This document shows, piece after piece, positions 43,000 to 51,787 of a DNA stretch of 64,000 nucleotides. The stretch is from Butyrivibrio sp. Su6 (GTDB lineage Bacteria; Bacillota; Clostridia; Lachnospirales; Lachnospiraceae). A program made the position numbers and the translations under genes. The stretch covers positions 62,001 through 126,000 of the forward strand of contig NZ_FNUR01000003.1 in assembly GCF_900108105.1 (NCBI RefSeq), read 5' to 3'. The notes below the pieces were generated by a model, which did not search any database, was not told the DNA's origin, and saw only the letters and a program-made list of their open reading frames with translations. The first letter of the stretch is position 1; every line of letters starts with the position of its first letter.

Positions 43000-44334
43000 T
43001 TAGTTATCTTTATCTTCTCTGTTTTTGAGCTTTCTCATGTGATCTTTTATCTTGAGCTCATAGCCGTTTCCTGAAGGGCTGTAGAACTCCTTGCCATTAA
43101 GCTCATATGGCAAATACTGTTGTTTAACATAGTGATCAGGATAATCGTGGGCATATTTGTAACCAATACCGTGGCCCAGCTTGGATGCTGATTTATAATG
43201 TGCATCCTGAAGATGTGGTGGTATCGGAAGATTGCCTGTTTCTGTAACTGTACTCATTGCACTGTCTATTGCAACGATAGCTGAATTGCTCTTGGGCGCT
43301 GTAGCTATATAACTTGCAGCCTGGGCAAGTGTTATCCTCGCTTCCGGCATTCCAAGCCTCTCTACAGCAAGAGATGCCGCAACTGCCACTTGAAGTGCCT
43401 GAGGATCTGCATTTCCAACATCCTCAGAAGCACAGACCATCATACGTCTTACAATAAACTTGGGATCCTCTCCTGCATTCAACATTCGGGCAAGGTAGTA
43501 AACCGCCGCATCAGGATCTGAACCTCTCATGCTCTTGATAAAAGCGGAGATCGTATCATAGTGGTTGTCTCCATCCTTGTCATATCTGGCAACCTTTTTC
43601 TGGATACACTCCTCAGCAACCTCTTTAGTGATATGAATAAGTCCATCATCACTTCTCTCAGTCGTAAGGATTCCAAGTTCAAGAGCATTCAGAGCATGCC
43701 TTGCATCTCCATCAGCAAGATCTGCCAAAAAGTCAGCTGCATCAGGCTCCAAAACTGCCTTGTAGGAACCCATCCCACGCTCTTTGTCAGTAACAGCCCT
43801 ACTCAGCAGCTCTTTTATATCATCTGGTCCAAGCGGCTTAAGCTCAAAGATAACAGACCTTGATATAAGAGCTCCGTTCACTTCAAAATAAGGGTTCTCA
43901 GTTGTAGCCCCAATAAGTATTACCGTTCCATCCTCAACAAATGGTAAAAGATAATCCTGCTGACCCTTATTAAATCTATGAATCTCATCTATAAAAAGAA
44001 TTGTCTTTTTGCCATACATTCCAAGATTATCCTTGGCCTTTTGTACGACTTCCTCCATATCCTTTTTACCGGCTATGGTGGCATTTATCTGAGTAAACTC
44101 AGCCTTTGTGGTACCTGCTATGACCTTGGCAAGAGTAGTCTTTCCTGTTCCGGGCGGGCCATACAAAATGATAGAACTTAACTTATCTGCCAAAATCGCA
44201 CGATAAAGAAGCTTGTCTTTTGCAATGATGTGCTGCTGACCCACTACTTCATCAAGGGTCCTCGGGCGCATCCTGGCGGCAAGCGGCGATTCCTTCTCAT
44301 AGTTATTTTCTCTCATATATTCAAACAGATCCAT
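43000..44334 (-). CDS. rarA: Replication-associated recombination protein RarA (MgsA)
   Basis: AAA+ clamp-loader-like ATPase acting at stalled replication forks. RPRTLDEVVGQQHI, Walker A GPPGTGKTT, Walker B LFIDEIHRFNKGQQD, sensor 1 ATTENP, and the C-terminal MgsA domain (FIKSMRGSDPDAAVYYLARM, ARITLAQAASYIATAPKSN) are all present. Normal length at 444 residues. Only a weak ribosome site. It lies 8 nt upstream of the DUF5722 gene. Confidence 0.95.
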   Translation of the reverse strand: MDLFEYMRENNYEKESPLAARMRPRTLDEVVGQQHIIAKDKLLYRAILADKLSSIILYGPPGTGKTTLAKVIAGTTKAEFTQINATIAGKKDMEEVVQKAKDNLGMYGKKTILFIDEIHRFNKGQQDYLLPFVEDGTVILIGATTENPYFEVNGALISRSVIFELKPLGPDDIKELLSRAVTDKERGMGSYKAVLEPDAADFLADLADGDARHALNALELGILTTERSDDGLIHITKEVAEECIQKKVARYDKDGDNHYDTISAFIKSMRGSDPDAAVYYLARMLNAGEDPKFIVRRMMVCASEDVGNADPQALQVAVAASLAVERLGMPEARITLAQAASYIATAPKSNSAIVAIDSAMSTVTETGNLPIPPHLQDAHYKSASKLGHGIGYKYAHDYPDHYVKQQYLPYELNGKEFYSPSGNGYELKIKDHMRKLKNREDKDN

Positions 44335-44426
44335 AAATGCTTCGTTACTTTTCTTTATAATTGTAGACAGACTATATTATTCTACAATTTTTGCCCATAA
44401 AAATAAAGAGGATATATACACAAATT

Positions 44427-44474
44427 GCACAATCTTTTACAAGGTTTTCCACCAGTAGACGTAAAAGATTGTGC
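44427..44474. repeat. 14-bp perfect inverted repeat after MATE gene
   Basis: GCACAATCTTTTAC (44427-44440) and GTAAAAGATTGTGC (44461-44474), 20-nt spacer. It lies just past the MATE stop at 44483 with no T run, so it is a stable 3' hairpin or a protein site rather than a classical terminator. Confidence 0.7.
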
Positions 44475-44482
44475 ACTATAGA

Positions 44483-45922
44483 TCAAGCGTGTTTAACTAT
44501 ATTGCGGACCCATACTCCGCTTCGCACTAAAAGAAATCCGATCGTACATTTTAACAGTTCAAGAGCTGAAACCATCATAAATATGCTAAGTACCGGAAGA
44601 TTTGTAAACCTTGAAAGGATATAGGCTGCCGGTACACTGATAAGCCATGCAAAACAGCTGTCAAAGACAAATGTAACCGCTGTCTTCCCACCTGAACGAA
44701 GAGTGAAATAAGACACATTCGCATAGGAATTTATAGGCATGCAGATTGCAACAACCCAGATAAACCTGGTGGCAAGCTGCCTTATCTCCGGCTCAGTATT
44801 GTAGATCTGAGGGATTACAGGCGCTGCGATTGCAAGGAGCGAACCCATTACAAAGGTGGAAGCCACGCTAAGTGAGGCCATTCTCCAGGCAGTCCTGCGG
44901 GCAGATACAAGCCTGTCTGCGCCAAGCTCCTGTCCTACAATGATTCCTGTGGAATTACCAATTGATAAAAAGACCTCATTAAATATCTGAGATACTGTTC
45001 CGCTTATATTCATCGCAGCGATTACAGCTATTCCTCTTACCGAGTATGCCTGCAACAGCGTTGCCTGAGCAAGGCTCCATAAAAACTCATTGCAAAGAAG
45101 TGGAAGGGATTTTACAAGTATCGTTTTTACCAGATAAAAAGGTACATAAAGGCTTCTGAATACACCTTTAAAGAATGGATACTTGGAGTTCTTCCTGTGT
45201 GCACCTGTTATTACTATCAAAAGCTCTGTAAATCTGGAAATGACAGTTGCAGTAGCCGCACCCATAACTCCCATTTTAGGAAGACCCAAAAGTCCAAAAA
45301 TAAGAAGTGCGTTGAACACGAAGTTCACAAGCATAGCTGTCATACCTGCGATCATTGGAAGAGTGGTCTTTCCTGATTCTCGCATGGCACTTGCATAGAC
45401 CTGCGTCAGGCTAAAAGGGATAAGTCCCACAAGCATTATATCAAGGTACGATGTAGCGTAGGCCAAAGTGGCAGCCCTGTCTGCATCTGCAGTGCCGGAA
45501 GAAATGTAAAGGGATATCAGATTTTCTTTTGCCAGAAAAAGGAACGTTACTGCTATAGCGCAGATAACGACCGCATCCATCAGCTTAAATCTAATGGAAT
45601 ATCTGACGCCATCCATATCTCCTTTTCCAAAGAACTGTGTGCTGAAAATTCCGGCACCGGCAAGGGATCCCCATATGCACAAATAGAAAATAAACAGCAG
45701 CTGATTCACAATAGCTACTGCTGACATCGGAAGTGTTCCGACCTGTCCGACCATTACGTTATCCAAAAGTCCCACGACATTGGACAGCGTATTCTGTATG
45801 ATCATCGGGGCAACTATCATAGCTGCCCTGCTGTAAAATGCCCTGTCTCCGACAAGGCATTCACGCAAAGTAAATTTATATTTTATTGCTTCTTCTCTGT
45901 TACTTGTTTCGTAGGTAGTCAT
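44483..45922 (-). CDS. MATE family efflux transporter
   Basis: Twelve-helix cation/drug antiporter in two homologous halves. The N-terminal half begins RAAMIVAPMIIQNTLSNVVG and LLDNVMVGQVGTLPMSAVAI, the usual MATE entry. The second half has AMNISGTVSQIFNEVFLSIG. 479 residues, with a leading cytosolic stretch of about 30. AAGGAAA precedes the ATG. Substrate unknown. Confidence 0.92.
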   Translation of the reverse strand: MTTYETSNREEAIKYKFTLRECLVGDRAFYSRAAMIVAPMIIQNTLSNVVGLLDNVMVGQVGTLPMSAVAIVNQLLFIFYLCIWGSLAGAGIFSTQFFGKGDMDGVRYSIRFKLMDAVVICAIAVTFLFLAKENLISLYISSGTADADRAATLAYATSYLDIMLVGLIPFSLTQVYASAMRESGKTTLPMIAGMTAMLVNFVFNALLIFGLLGLPKMGVMGAATATVISRFTELLIVITGAHRKNSKYPFFKGVFRSLYVPFYLVKTILVKSLPLLCNEFLWSLAQATLLQAYSVRGIAVIAAMNISGTVSQIFNEVFLSIGNSTGIIVGQELGADRLVSARRTAWRMASLSVASTFVMGSLLAIAAPVIPQIYNTEPEIRQLATRFIWVVAICMPINSYANVSYFTLRSGGKTAVTFVFDSCFAWLISVPAAYILSRFTNLPVLSIFMMVSALELLKCTIGFLLVRSGVWVRNIVKHA

Positions 45923-45969
45923 AAGTATTTCCTTATTAACTGAAGTGGCTGCCTACTTTAAATGCAGCT

Positions 45970-46395
45970 TTACTCCAGATTTTCCTTTATCTTATTGATC
46001 ATTTCTTCATATTCTGCATCTGTAAGGAACTTCTTGCCAGGGTTCATTTCAAAAACTCCTCCCCACTCAAATTCGTCCTTGTACTTTGGTACAAGATGCA
46101 TGTGAAGATGACAGCCTGTATCGCCATATGCGCCATAGTTTACCTTATCAGGGTTAAAGGCCTTATGTATAGCCTTGGATGCTCTGTTTACATCTCTGAA
46201 AAATGCATCTCTTTCTGCATCTGAGATATCAACTATCTCACTGACATGATCCTTGTAAGCCACAATGCATCTTCCCGGATGGCTCTGCTCTTTAAAAAGA
46301 ATAAGCTGGCTGACCTCAAGGTCGCAGATCTTTATACCAAATTTTGCAAGTGGCTCTCCGCCAACACAATATCCACAATTATTATCTTTTACCAT
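45970..46395 (-). CDS. HIT family nucleotide hydrolase
   Basis: About 141 residues. The histidine triad reads HLHMHLVPK near residue 95, the nucleophile segment of HIT/Hint nucleotidyl hydrolases. The N-terminal CGYC pair (residues 7-10) could be half of a zinc site. I start at 46395, where GGAGG lies 8 nt upstream, and not at the in-frame ATG at 46470. It follows the Nudix gene in the same direction. Confidence 0.9.
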   Translation of the reverse strand: MVKDNNCGYCVGGEPLAKFGIKICDLEVSQLILFKEQSHPGRCIVAYKDHVSEIVDISDAERDAFFRDVNRASKAIHKAFNPDKVNYGAYGDTGCHLHMHLVPKYKDEFEWGGVFEMNPGKKFLTDAEYEEMINKIKENLE

Positions 46396-46472
46396 CTTTT
46401 TATCCTCCAAAATCGTTTTTTTCTGACAAGTTGTCTGTGAAAAACTCCGCATCGCATCAGCAATACACATTC

Positions 46473-46964
46473 TTACAACTGCATCTTTTTTCCATTGAGA
46501 ACTGCCTCAATGAGATTGTCTTCTCTATCATATACCATTTTCAGTGAAAAGAAATCATGACTTTTTTCCATGAGTCTGAAAAATATTTTGTCTCCTTCCC
46601 AGAGGTTAAGGTCAAAAAGCTTATCCTTCTCTACCCATGTGAGCACTCCTTCATCGCAATCTTTTGGCTCACCGTCAGGTGCTTTGGCAGTAAATAAAGA
46701 CATAAGCTCATAGTCACCTTTTTGTGAAATGAATGTGATTATTGCACGATATTCCAAACTTTCAAGCGGAACATCATATCCTGTCTCCTCAAGAATTTCT
46801 CTTTTTATGCATTCTTCAGGGCTCTCATCTTCCTCAAAGTGCCCGCCAACGCCGATCCACTTGTCTTTACTGATATCATTCTTTTTTGATACTCTGTGAA
46901 GCATTAAGTATTTATCGTCTCTTTCAAGATAACAAAGAGTCGTTAAGCCTTCTCTTCTTGCCAT
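46473..46964 (-). CDS. Nudix hydrolase (8-oxo-dGTPase-like)
   Basis: 163 residues. The Nudix box is complete: GHFEEDESPEECIKREILEE followed by TGY. The N-terminal TTLCYLERDDKYLMLHR strand and WVEKDKLFDLNLWEGDKIF match MutT/NUDT1-like pyrophosphohydrolases that remove oxidised nucleotides. Its start overlaps the end of the upstream EamA gene by 22 bp, so the two are probably coupled. Confidence 0.9.
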   Translation of the reverse strand: MARREGLTTLCYLERDDKYLMLHRVSKKNDISKDKWIGVGGHFEEDESPEECIKREILEETGYDVPLESLEYRAIITFISQKGDYELMSLFTAKAPDGEPKDCDEGVLTWVEKDKLFDLNLWEGDKIFFRLMEKSHDFFSLKMVYDREDNLIEAVLNGKKMQL

Positions 46965-47905
46965 TTCTTTGACCTCTCATAATTTACTATAATAATCCCG
47001 GCTGAAACAAGCAAAAGTGCCACAATGCTCGCCATTGACAGTGCTTCCTGTCCCTCTCCCAGAAAAAGCGCTGACAGCAAAACTCCCATTATCGGATTAA
47101 CAAATCCAAGGACTGAAACTTTGCTGACCGGATTGTATTTAAGAAGAACTCCCCAAAGTGTGTATGCTCCTGCGGAAATAAAGCCCATGTAGATCAGGTT
47201 AAGATAACAGCCTGTACTGTAGAAATTAAGGCTTCCTCCAAGGGCCAGTCCAATGATAAGCAGAACTGCACCGCCTAAAAAGAACTGATAGCCACTGAGG
47301 ATAACAGGATTCTCATGCTTTGAAAAGATTTTGATACTGCAGCCTGATATAGCATAGAAAAAAGCTGCTGCAAGCATCGCTCCCTCACCATTTAAAGTCA
47401 TCGGCGCTCCGCTCACCAAAGCTCCTGCGCCGCCAAAGAACATAATGATTCCAAGAAAACCTGTTGCGCAGCCGATGAGTTTTTTGGCTGAAACCTTCTC
47501 AAGCTTAAATAGAAAAATAGCAAATAGCGGAGCCAGGAAGTTTCCTGATGCATTTATGATAGAGCCTCTCACGCCTGAAGTATTTGCCAGTGACATAAAA
47601 AAGAAATAATACTGACCTATAGTCTGAAAAAGTGAGAGTACCACTATATATTTCCACGAATCTTTCTGCGGTATCAAAGGCTTTTTGGCCAGTATTGAGC
47701 CCAAAAATATAGTCATAACTCCCGCAAGCATAAACCTCGCACCTGCAAGAACCAGCCTTGATGGCGTATCGCTTGCATCTATTTTGAATAACTCATAAGC
47801 AATCTTGATTGCAGGTGATGCGCTTCCCCACAACACGCAGCAAAATATGGCCACCAGCACAACCAACGGCGCAAGTGTCCAAAATGAATTTTTGTTTTCT
47901 GTCAT
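46943..47905 (-). CDS. EamA/DMT family transporter
   Basis: 320 residues, ten membrane helices in two EamA repeats (about 10-155 and 170-305), for example VAIFCCVLWGSASPAIKIAY and SVLGFVNPIMGVLLSALFLG. Exporter of metabolites or amino acids in most cases; substrate unreadable. GGAGGAAATTG lies before the ATG. Overlaps the Nudix gene. Confidence 0.9.
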   Translation of the reverse strand: MTENKNSFWTLAPLVVLVAIFCCVLWGSASPAIKIAYELFKIDASDTPSRLVLAGARFMLAGVMTIFLGSILAKKPLIPQKDSWKYIVVLSLFQTIGQYYFFFMSLANTSGVRGSIINASGNFLAPLFAIFLFKLEKVSAKKLIGCATGFLGIIMFFGGAGALVSGAPMTLNGEGAMLAAAFFYAISGCSIKIFSKHENPVILSGYQFFLGGAVLLIIGLALGGSLNFYSTGCYLNLIYMGFISAGAYTLWGVLLKYNPVSKVSVLGFVNPIMGVLLSALFLGEGQEALSMASIVALLLVSAGIIIVNYERSKKWQEEKA

Positions 47906-48008
47906 TTTTCAATTTCCTCCATATAGCATATGAAGTTCATTATACAGGAAATTGATTGCAAATAACTATAGCATAATCTTAGCATTAACAAATATCAATT
48001 CTAATTAT

Positions 48009-48464
48009 TCACCCTTTTGCATATAGCTCGTCGCTGTCAAGAAGTATTGTCACCGGTCCGTCATTTATAGACTCAACCTTCATATCAGCGCCAAAGACGC
48101 CTGTTTTAACTTCAAAGCCTCTGTTTCTGCACTCTTCAACTACAAGCTCGTACAGCGGATTTGATATTTCAGGTCTTGCGGCATCTGTAAAGCCCGGACG
48201 CCTTGACTTGCAATCTGCATAAAGTGTGAACTGGCTGACAATTAGTATCTGCGCTCCTGCATCTTTTGGATTAACATTCATCTTACCGTTTTCATCCTCA
48301 AATACTCTGAGCCCGCAGATCTTATCTGCTATTTTTATTGCTATTTCTTTTGTATCATTCGTATGGACTCCCAAAAGGACCATGAATCCTTTCCCGATTT
48401 CTGAATATTTCTCTCCATCTATCGTCACTGACGCCGAGAGAACCCTTGTAACAACTGCTCTCAT
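48009..48464 (-). CDS. dtd: D-aminoacyl-tRNA deacylase
   Basis: Removes D-amino acids, and glycine from tRNA-Ala, from mischarged tRNA. 151 residues, the usual length. MRAVVTRVLSASVTIDGE at the N-terminus, SQFTLYAD (about 80) with catalytic Thr, and NDGPVTILLDS near the C-terminus carrying the Gly-cis-Pro motif. Overlaps the upstream sfsA by 4 bp (ATGA), so translation is coupled. Confidence 0.96.
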   Translation of the reverse strand: MRAVVTRVLSASVTIDGEKYSEIGKGFMVLLGVHTNDTKEIAIKIADKICGLRVFEDENGKMNVNPKDAGAQILIVSQFTLYADCKSRRPGFTDAARPEISNPLYELVVEECRNRGFEVKTGVFGADMKVESINDGPVTILLDSDELYAKG

Positions 48465-49147
48465 TCTGCTTCCCCTCTTTCCGATACAATTTTTAGTGTG
48501 TTAGGTGTCACTTCACACAGATAAAAAACAATCTCAACTCCTGCTTTTTTCGCCTCATAAAACGCTTTGGCAAATTCAGGATCTGTCTCCTCATTTGGCC
48601 TTACTTCACTGATTCCCTCTCCCTGAATAACAAAGGCAACTCTGGTTTTTATTCCTTTTTCCAAGGCCATAGTCAGCTCTTTTAAATGCTTGGTTCCTCG
48701 CTCCGTCGGTGCATCAGGAAAATACCCTATTCCATCCTTAAAAAGCGTGCAGCCTTTAACTTCCATAAGGTAGGGCTGTACTGATTTATTAGGAATTTCT
48801 TTTTCCATATAAAAGTCAATTCTGGAATTTCCATACTTGTATTCAGGCTGCACCTTGCTGTACTTACCTGTGCTTTCAAGCCATTCCTTAACAACTTTAT
48901 TTGGAGCCTGGGAATCAATATTTATTATTTTCCCGTCTTTTTCAACTGCAACAAGATCATACGGCGTCTTTCTCTCCGGATTGCCAGCCTTTTCAAGATA
49001 TACCGTGCATCCTGGGATCAATAATTCTTTGCATCTGCCGGTGTTCTTTACATGCACCTTGATTTCATCGCCATCTACGCTCACTATGGCAATGAATCTG
49101 TTTGGTCTTGATATGAATTTTGCTTCTATAATGTTTTCGTAAATCAT
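48461..49147 (-). CDS. sfsA: DNA/RNA nuclease SfsA
   Basis: 228 residues. RPNRFIAIVSVDGDEIKVHV forms the N-terminal OB fold. YKYGNSRIDFYME, YLMEVKGCTLF and FPDAPTERGTKHLKEL hold the PD-(D/E)XK core and the SfsA signature. No ribosome site is visible; a -10 box lies 6 nt upstream, so a leaderless start is likely. First gene of the sfsA-dtd pair. Confidence 0.94.
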   Translation of the reverse strand: MIYENIIEAKFISRPNRFIAIVSVDGDEIKVHVKNTGRCKELLIPGCTVYLEKAGNPERKTPYDLVAVEKDGKIINIDSQAPNKVVKEWLESTGKYSKVQPEYKYGNSRIDFYMEKEIPNKSVQPYLMEVKGCTLFKDGIGYFPDAPTERGTKHLKELTMALEKGIKTRVAFVIQGEGISEVRPNEETDPEFAKAFYEAKKAGVEIVFYLCEVTPNTLKIVSERGEAE

Positions 49148-49153
49148 AAGCTG

Positions 49154-49183
49154 ATTTTACCATTACTTTGTAGCTAATGACCA
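49154..49183 (-). promoter_or_regulatory. Putative promoter giving a leaderless sfsA mRNA
   Basis: Minus strand TGGTCA (49178-49183), 18-nt spacer, TAAAAT (49154-49159), then six bases to the ATG at 49147. Confidence 0.5.
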
Positions 49184-49280
49184 GTAATAAGGAATCAAAG
49201 ATTCAAGATACATGCCTGCTATGATAAAATAATAGTGAGACAAATAATTCGCATTTCATAATCAGGAAAAATCAAGCCAC

Positions 49281-49721
49281 ATGAAAATAGATATTCAAAA
49301 AATCGATTTCGGCGAAGAAAGCATTACCATCAGGTATAAAGCGCTTTCTCCGGATTTAAAAAGAATAATTGGAATTCTGGAGAAGTCGGAAAATAAACTT
49401 TGGGGCAAGACTGATACAGAAACTGTAAGCATCAGCATTTCAAGTATCCTCTACCTGGAATCCGTTGATGATAAGCTTTTCGCATACACCGGAAACAGAG
49501 TCGTGCGTTTAGACGGAACTCTCAACTCATTTGTCATGGAAATCAGCGATGAAGCCTTTTTCAGATGCAGCAAGTCAATGGTGATCAATGTCAATAAGGT
49601 AAAGACCTTAAAGAGCCTGTCTTCAAACAGGATTGACGCGACCATGGAAAGTGGTGAACACATAATCATTTCAAGAAGATATGCATCAGATTTCAGGCGT
49701 CTTTTGAAAGGAGGCAGATAG
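49281..49721 (+). CDS. LytTR-domain transcriptional regulator
   Basis: 146 residues. The N-terminal ~45 are a short helical/strand region. Residues 48-146 are a LytTR DNA-binding domain (VSISISSILYLESVDDKLFA, FFRCSKSMVINVNKVKTLKS, IIISRRYASDFRRLLKGG). There is no receiver domain. Such stand-alone LytTR proteins usually sit with a DUF3021 membrane protein, as here, the stop being followed at once by the next ATG, which suggests the membrane protein controls the regulator. Confidence 0.92.
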   Translation: MKIDIQKIDFGEESITIRYKALSPDLKRIIGILEKSENKLWGKTDTETVSISISSILYLESVDDKLFAYTGNRVVRLDGTLNSFVMEISDEAFFRCSKSMVINVNKVKTLKSLSSNRIDATMESGEHIIISRRYASDFRRLLKGGR

Positions 49722-50192
49722 ATGAAGAACAAGAAAAAAGTAACACTTTGGGAGTTGTACCTTACAAAAGAAATAGGGATTGAGTTTAAAGCATGTCTTT
49801 ACTTCTTTGCCTTCCTGTTCTATTACTGCGTATACAGGTTGATAAACGGTGTCTATGATGCCAGCATCCTGCACATGACAGAGCTGATCCTCGCCTGCTA
49901 TATCATTGGCTACATTCAAGTTTACCTATTGTGGAACTTTGATGAAGCAGATACTCTTAAGGCAAAAGAAATTGTAGGAATGGTGGGGTGTACTTGCGTA
50001 TACTGCCTACTTTCCTGGCTTTTTAACTGGTTTAACAAAGACCTTTTGGTCACTTTTCTATTTGCAGCATATATCCTTCTTGTCTATGTCTGCGTATATT
50101 TGATTTACAAGTATAAACGAATAATTGATGATAAAAAACTTAACGAAGATTTGAAACTCTTTCAGACTGAGCACAAAAAAGAGGATAGTTAA
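49722..50192 (+). CDS. DUF3021 family membrane protein
   Basis: 156 residues with four helices (about 22-42, 55-77, 88-105, 110-130) and a charged cytosolic tail. The layout and position after a LytTR gene mark DUF3021. Possible membrane anti-activator or sensor partner. Its ribosome site (AAAGGAGG) lies inside the end of the LytTR gene. A strong terminator follows. Confidence 0.88.
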   Translation: MKNKKKVTLWELYLTKEIGIEFKACLYFFAFLFYYCVYRLINGVYDASILHMTELILACYIIGYIQVYLLWNFDEADTLKAKEIVGMVGCTCVYCLLSWLFNWFNKDLLVTFLFAAYILLVYVCVYLIYKYKRIIDDKKLNEDLKLFQTEHKKEDS

Positions 50193-50222
50193 GTGAATGT
50201 TAGCGGCATAATAGTGCACCTT

Positions 50223-50250
50223 ACGGGAACAGATATTGTTCCCGTTTTTT
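50223..50250 (+). terminator. Terminator of LytTR-DUF3021 operon
   Basis: ACGGGAACA, GATAT, TGTTCCCGT (50223-50245) followed by TTTTTATTTTT. Confidence 0.92.
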
Positions 50251-50293
50251 ATTTTTGTTATGAATAAATTACAAGAACAAGAGGAGGTGCTTT

Positions 50294-50989
50294 ATGAAAG
50301 AAAACGTTATTGAGATAAGTCATTTAACCAAAAGCTATGGCAAGAACAGAGGCGTTATCGACGTTTCCCTTAATGTAAAAGAAGGAGATATATTCGGTTT
50401 TCTTGGGCCTAATGGCGCAGGAAAGTCTACTACCATCCGCTCTATGCTGGGCTTTTTGAAGATAAATTCCGGCAACATAAGGATACTTGGCATGGACAGT
50501 GTAAAAGACCATGAGAAGATTTTAAAGAATGTTGGATATATGCCTTCAGAAGCCTGGTTCTACGATTCCCTGAAGGTAGCTGATGTCATAAAATACGCTG
50601 CAGATGTCCGCGGACTTAATTGCAGCGAAGAAGCAGGCAAACTTTGTGAAAGACTAAAAGTTGACACTCATAAAAAGATCAAACAACTATCCCTTGGAAA
50701 CAGAAAAAAAGTCAGCATAGTCTGTGCCATGCAGCATAGACCTCGCCTTTTTATCTTTGATGAGCCCACCGGAGGTCTTGATCCTCTTATGCAAAAGAAA
50801 TTCTTTGAACTTATAAATGAATATGTCGCCCAGGGAGCCACTTGTCTTTTGTCTACCCATGTGCTGTCGGAAGTCGATAAGTATTGTAAAAATGCCGCAA
50901 TCATGAGAGAAGGCAGGCTCACGATGCTGGACACTCCGCATATAGATGATGAAACGTTCCTTAGTTTCTACGAAGAAGAGGAGGGATAA
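50294..50989 (+). CDS. ABC-2 transporter ATP-binding protein
   Basis: 231 residues. Walker A GPNGAGKST (about 38-46), Q-loop in GYMPSEAWFYD, signature LSLGNRKKV, Walker B LFIFDEPTGGLD, H-loop STHVLSE. The short form without C-terminal extension. GGAGG precedes the ATG. It powers the permease encoded 3 nt downstream; drug, bacteriocin or lipid export is likely but unproven. The gene pair at 49281 upstream could regulate it. Confidence 0.93.
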   Translation: MKENVIEISHLTKSYGKNRGVIDVSLNVKEGDIFGFLGPNGAGKSTTIRSMLGFLKINSGNIRILGMDSVKDHEKILKNVGYMPSEAWFYDSLKVADVIKYAADVRGLNCSEEAGKLCERLKVDTHKKIKQLSLGNRKKVSIVCAMQHRPRLFIFDEPTGGLDPLMQKKFFELINEYVAQGATCLLSTHVLSEVDKYCKNAAIMREGRLTMLDTPHIDDETFLSFYEEEEG

Positions 50990-50991
50990 AA

Positions 50992-51783
50992 ATGAGAGCT
51001 GTATTGAAAAGAGAGCTATTACTTAATCTTAAAAATCTTCTGATATGGAGCCTGTCCGTTGGTGCTCTCGGGCTCGTCTGCATATTATTATATAAGTCTA
51101 TGGAAGGTGAAATGAAGGATATGGCTGATGCCTTTTCTAATATGGGAGCCTTTTCAGAGGCCTTTGGAATGAGCACTTTGAGCATCGCAACCTTGAAAGG
51201 GTACTTTGCCACTGAAATAGGCGCAGTTCACGGCCTTGGAAGCTGTATGTTTGCAGCGATCATCGCAATCAATATCATTTCAAAAGAGGAAGATGCCCAC
51301 ACAGGCGAATTTCTTTTTTCTCTTCCTCTTTCAAGGAATCGGATTCTTACTGCCAAATCGCTGTGCGTTGCTATTATGCTGGTTCTTTTTACCGCTGTAT
51401 GCACTTTGTTTTATCTGCTGGGCTTTAGTATTTTAGGAGAAGAAATGCCTCTGGATCTCTTTTTCACATTTATGGCAAGACAGCTTCTTATGAACCTTGA
51501 AGTCGCAGGAATATGCCTTGCGCTCTCATCTCTTACCGGCAAAAACAGGATGGGACTTGGACTTGGAATGGCTCTTTTATTCTACGCCTATGACGTAATG
51601 GGCAGGGTTATTCCTGATTTAAAGAAGTATTTGTTCATCGGGCCCTTTTCCTATGCAAATGCTTCGGAGATATTCACTGAGGCTAAGCTTCCGGTGACCG
51701 GAATTGTCGTTGCCTGTGGCGTTTTGATTTGTGGAGTACTGTTTGCTTTCTGGTTCTATAACAAAAGAGATCTGGCGTCCTGA
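50992..51783 (+). CDS. ABC-2 type permease
   Basis: 263 residues, six membrane helices, with a first helix followed by a long outer loop (EGEMKDMADAFSNMGAFSEA) and GEFLFSLPLSRNRILTAKSL, a common ABC-2 permease segment where the protein contacts its ATPase. Partner of the ATP-binding protein immediately upstream. It ends 4 bp before the stop of the converging nucleoside-hydrolase-like gene. Confidence 0.9.
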   Translation: MRAVLKRELLLNLKNLLIWSLSVGALGLVCILLYKSMEGEMKDMADAFSNMGAFSEAFGMSTLSIATLKGYFATEIGAVHGLGSCMFAAIIAINIISKEEDAHTGEFLFSLPLSRNRILTAKSLCVAIMLVLFTAVCTLFYLLGFSILGEEMPLDLFFTFMARQLLMNLEVAGICLALSSLTGKNRMGLGLGMALLFYAYDVMGRVIPDLKKYLFIGPFSYANASEIFTEAKLPVTGIVVACGVLICGVLFAFWFYNKRDLAS

Positions 51784-51787
51784 GAAA

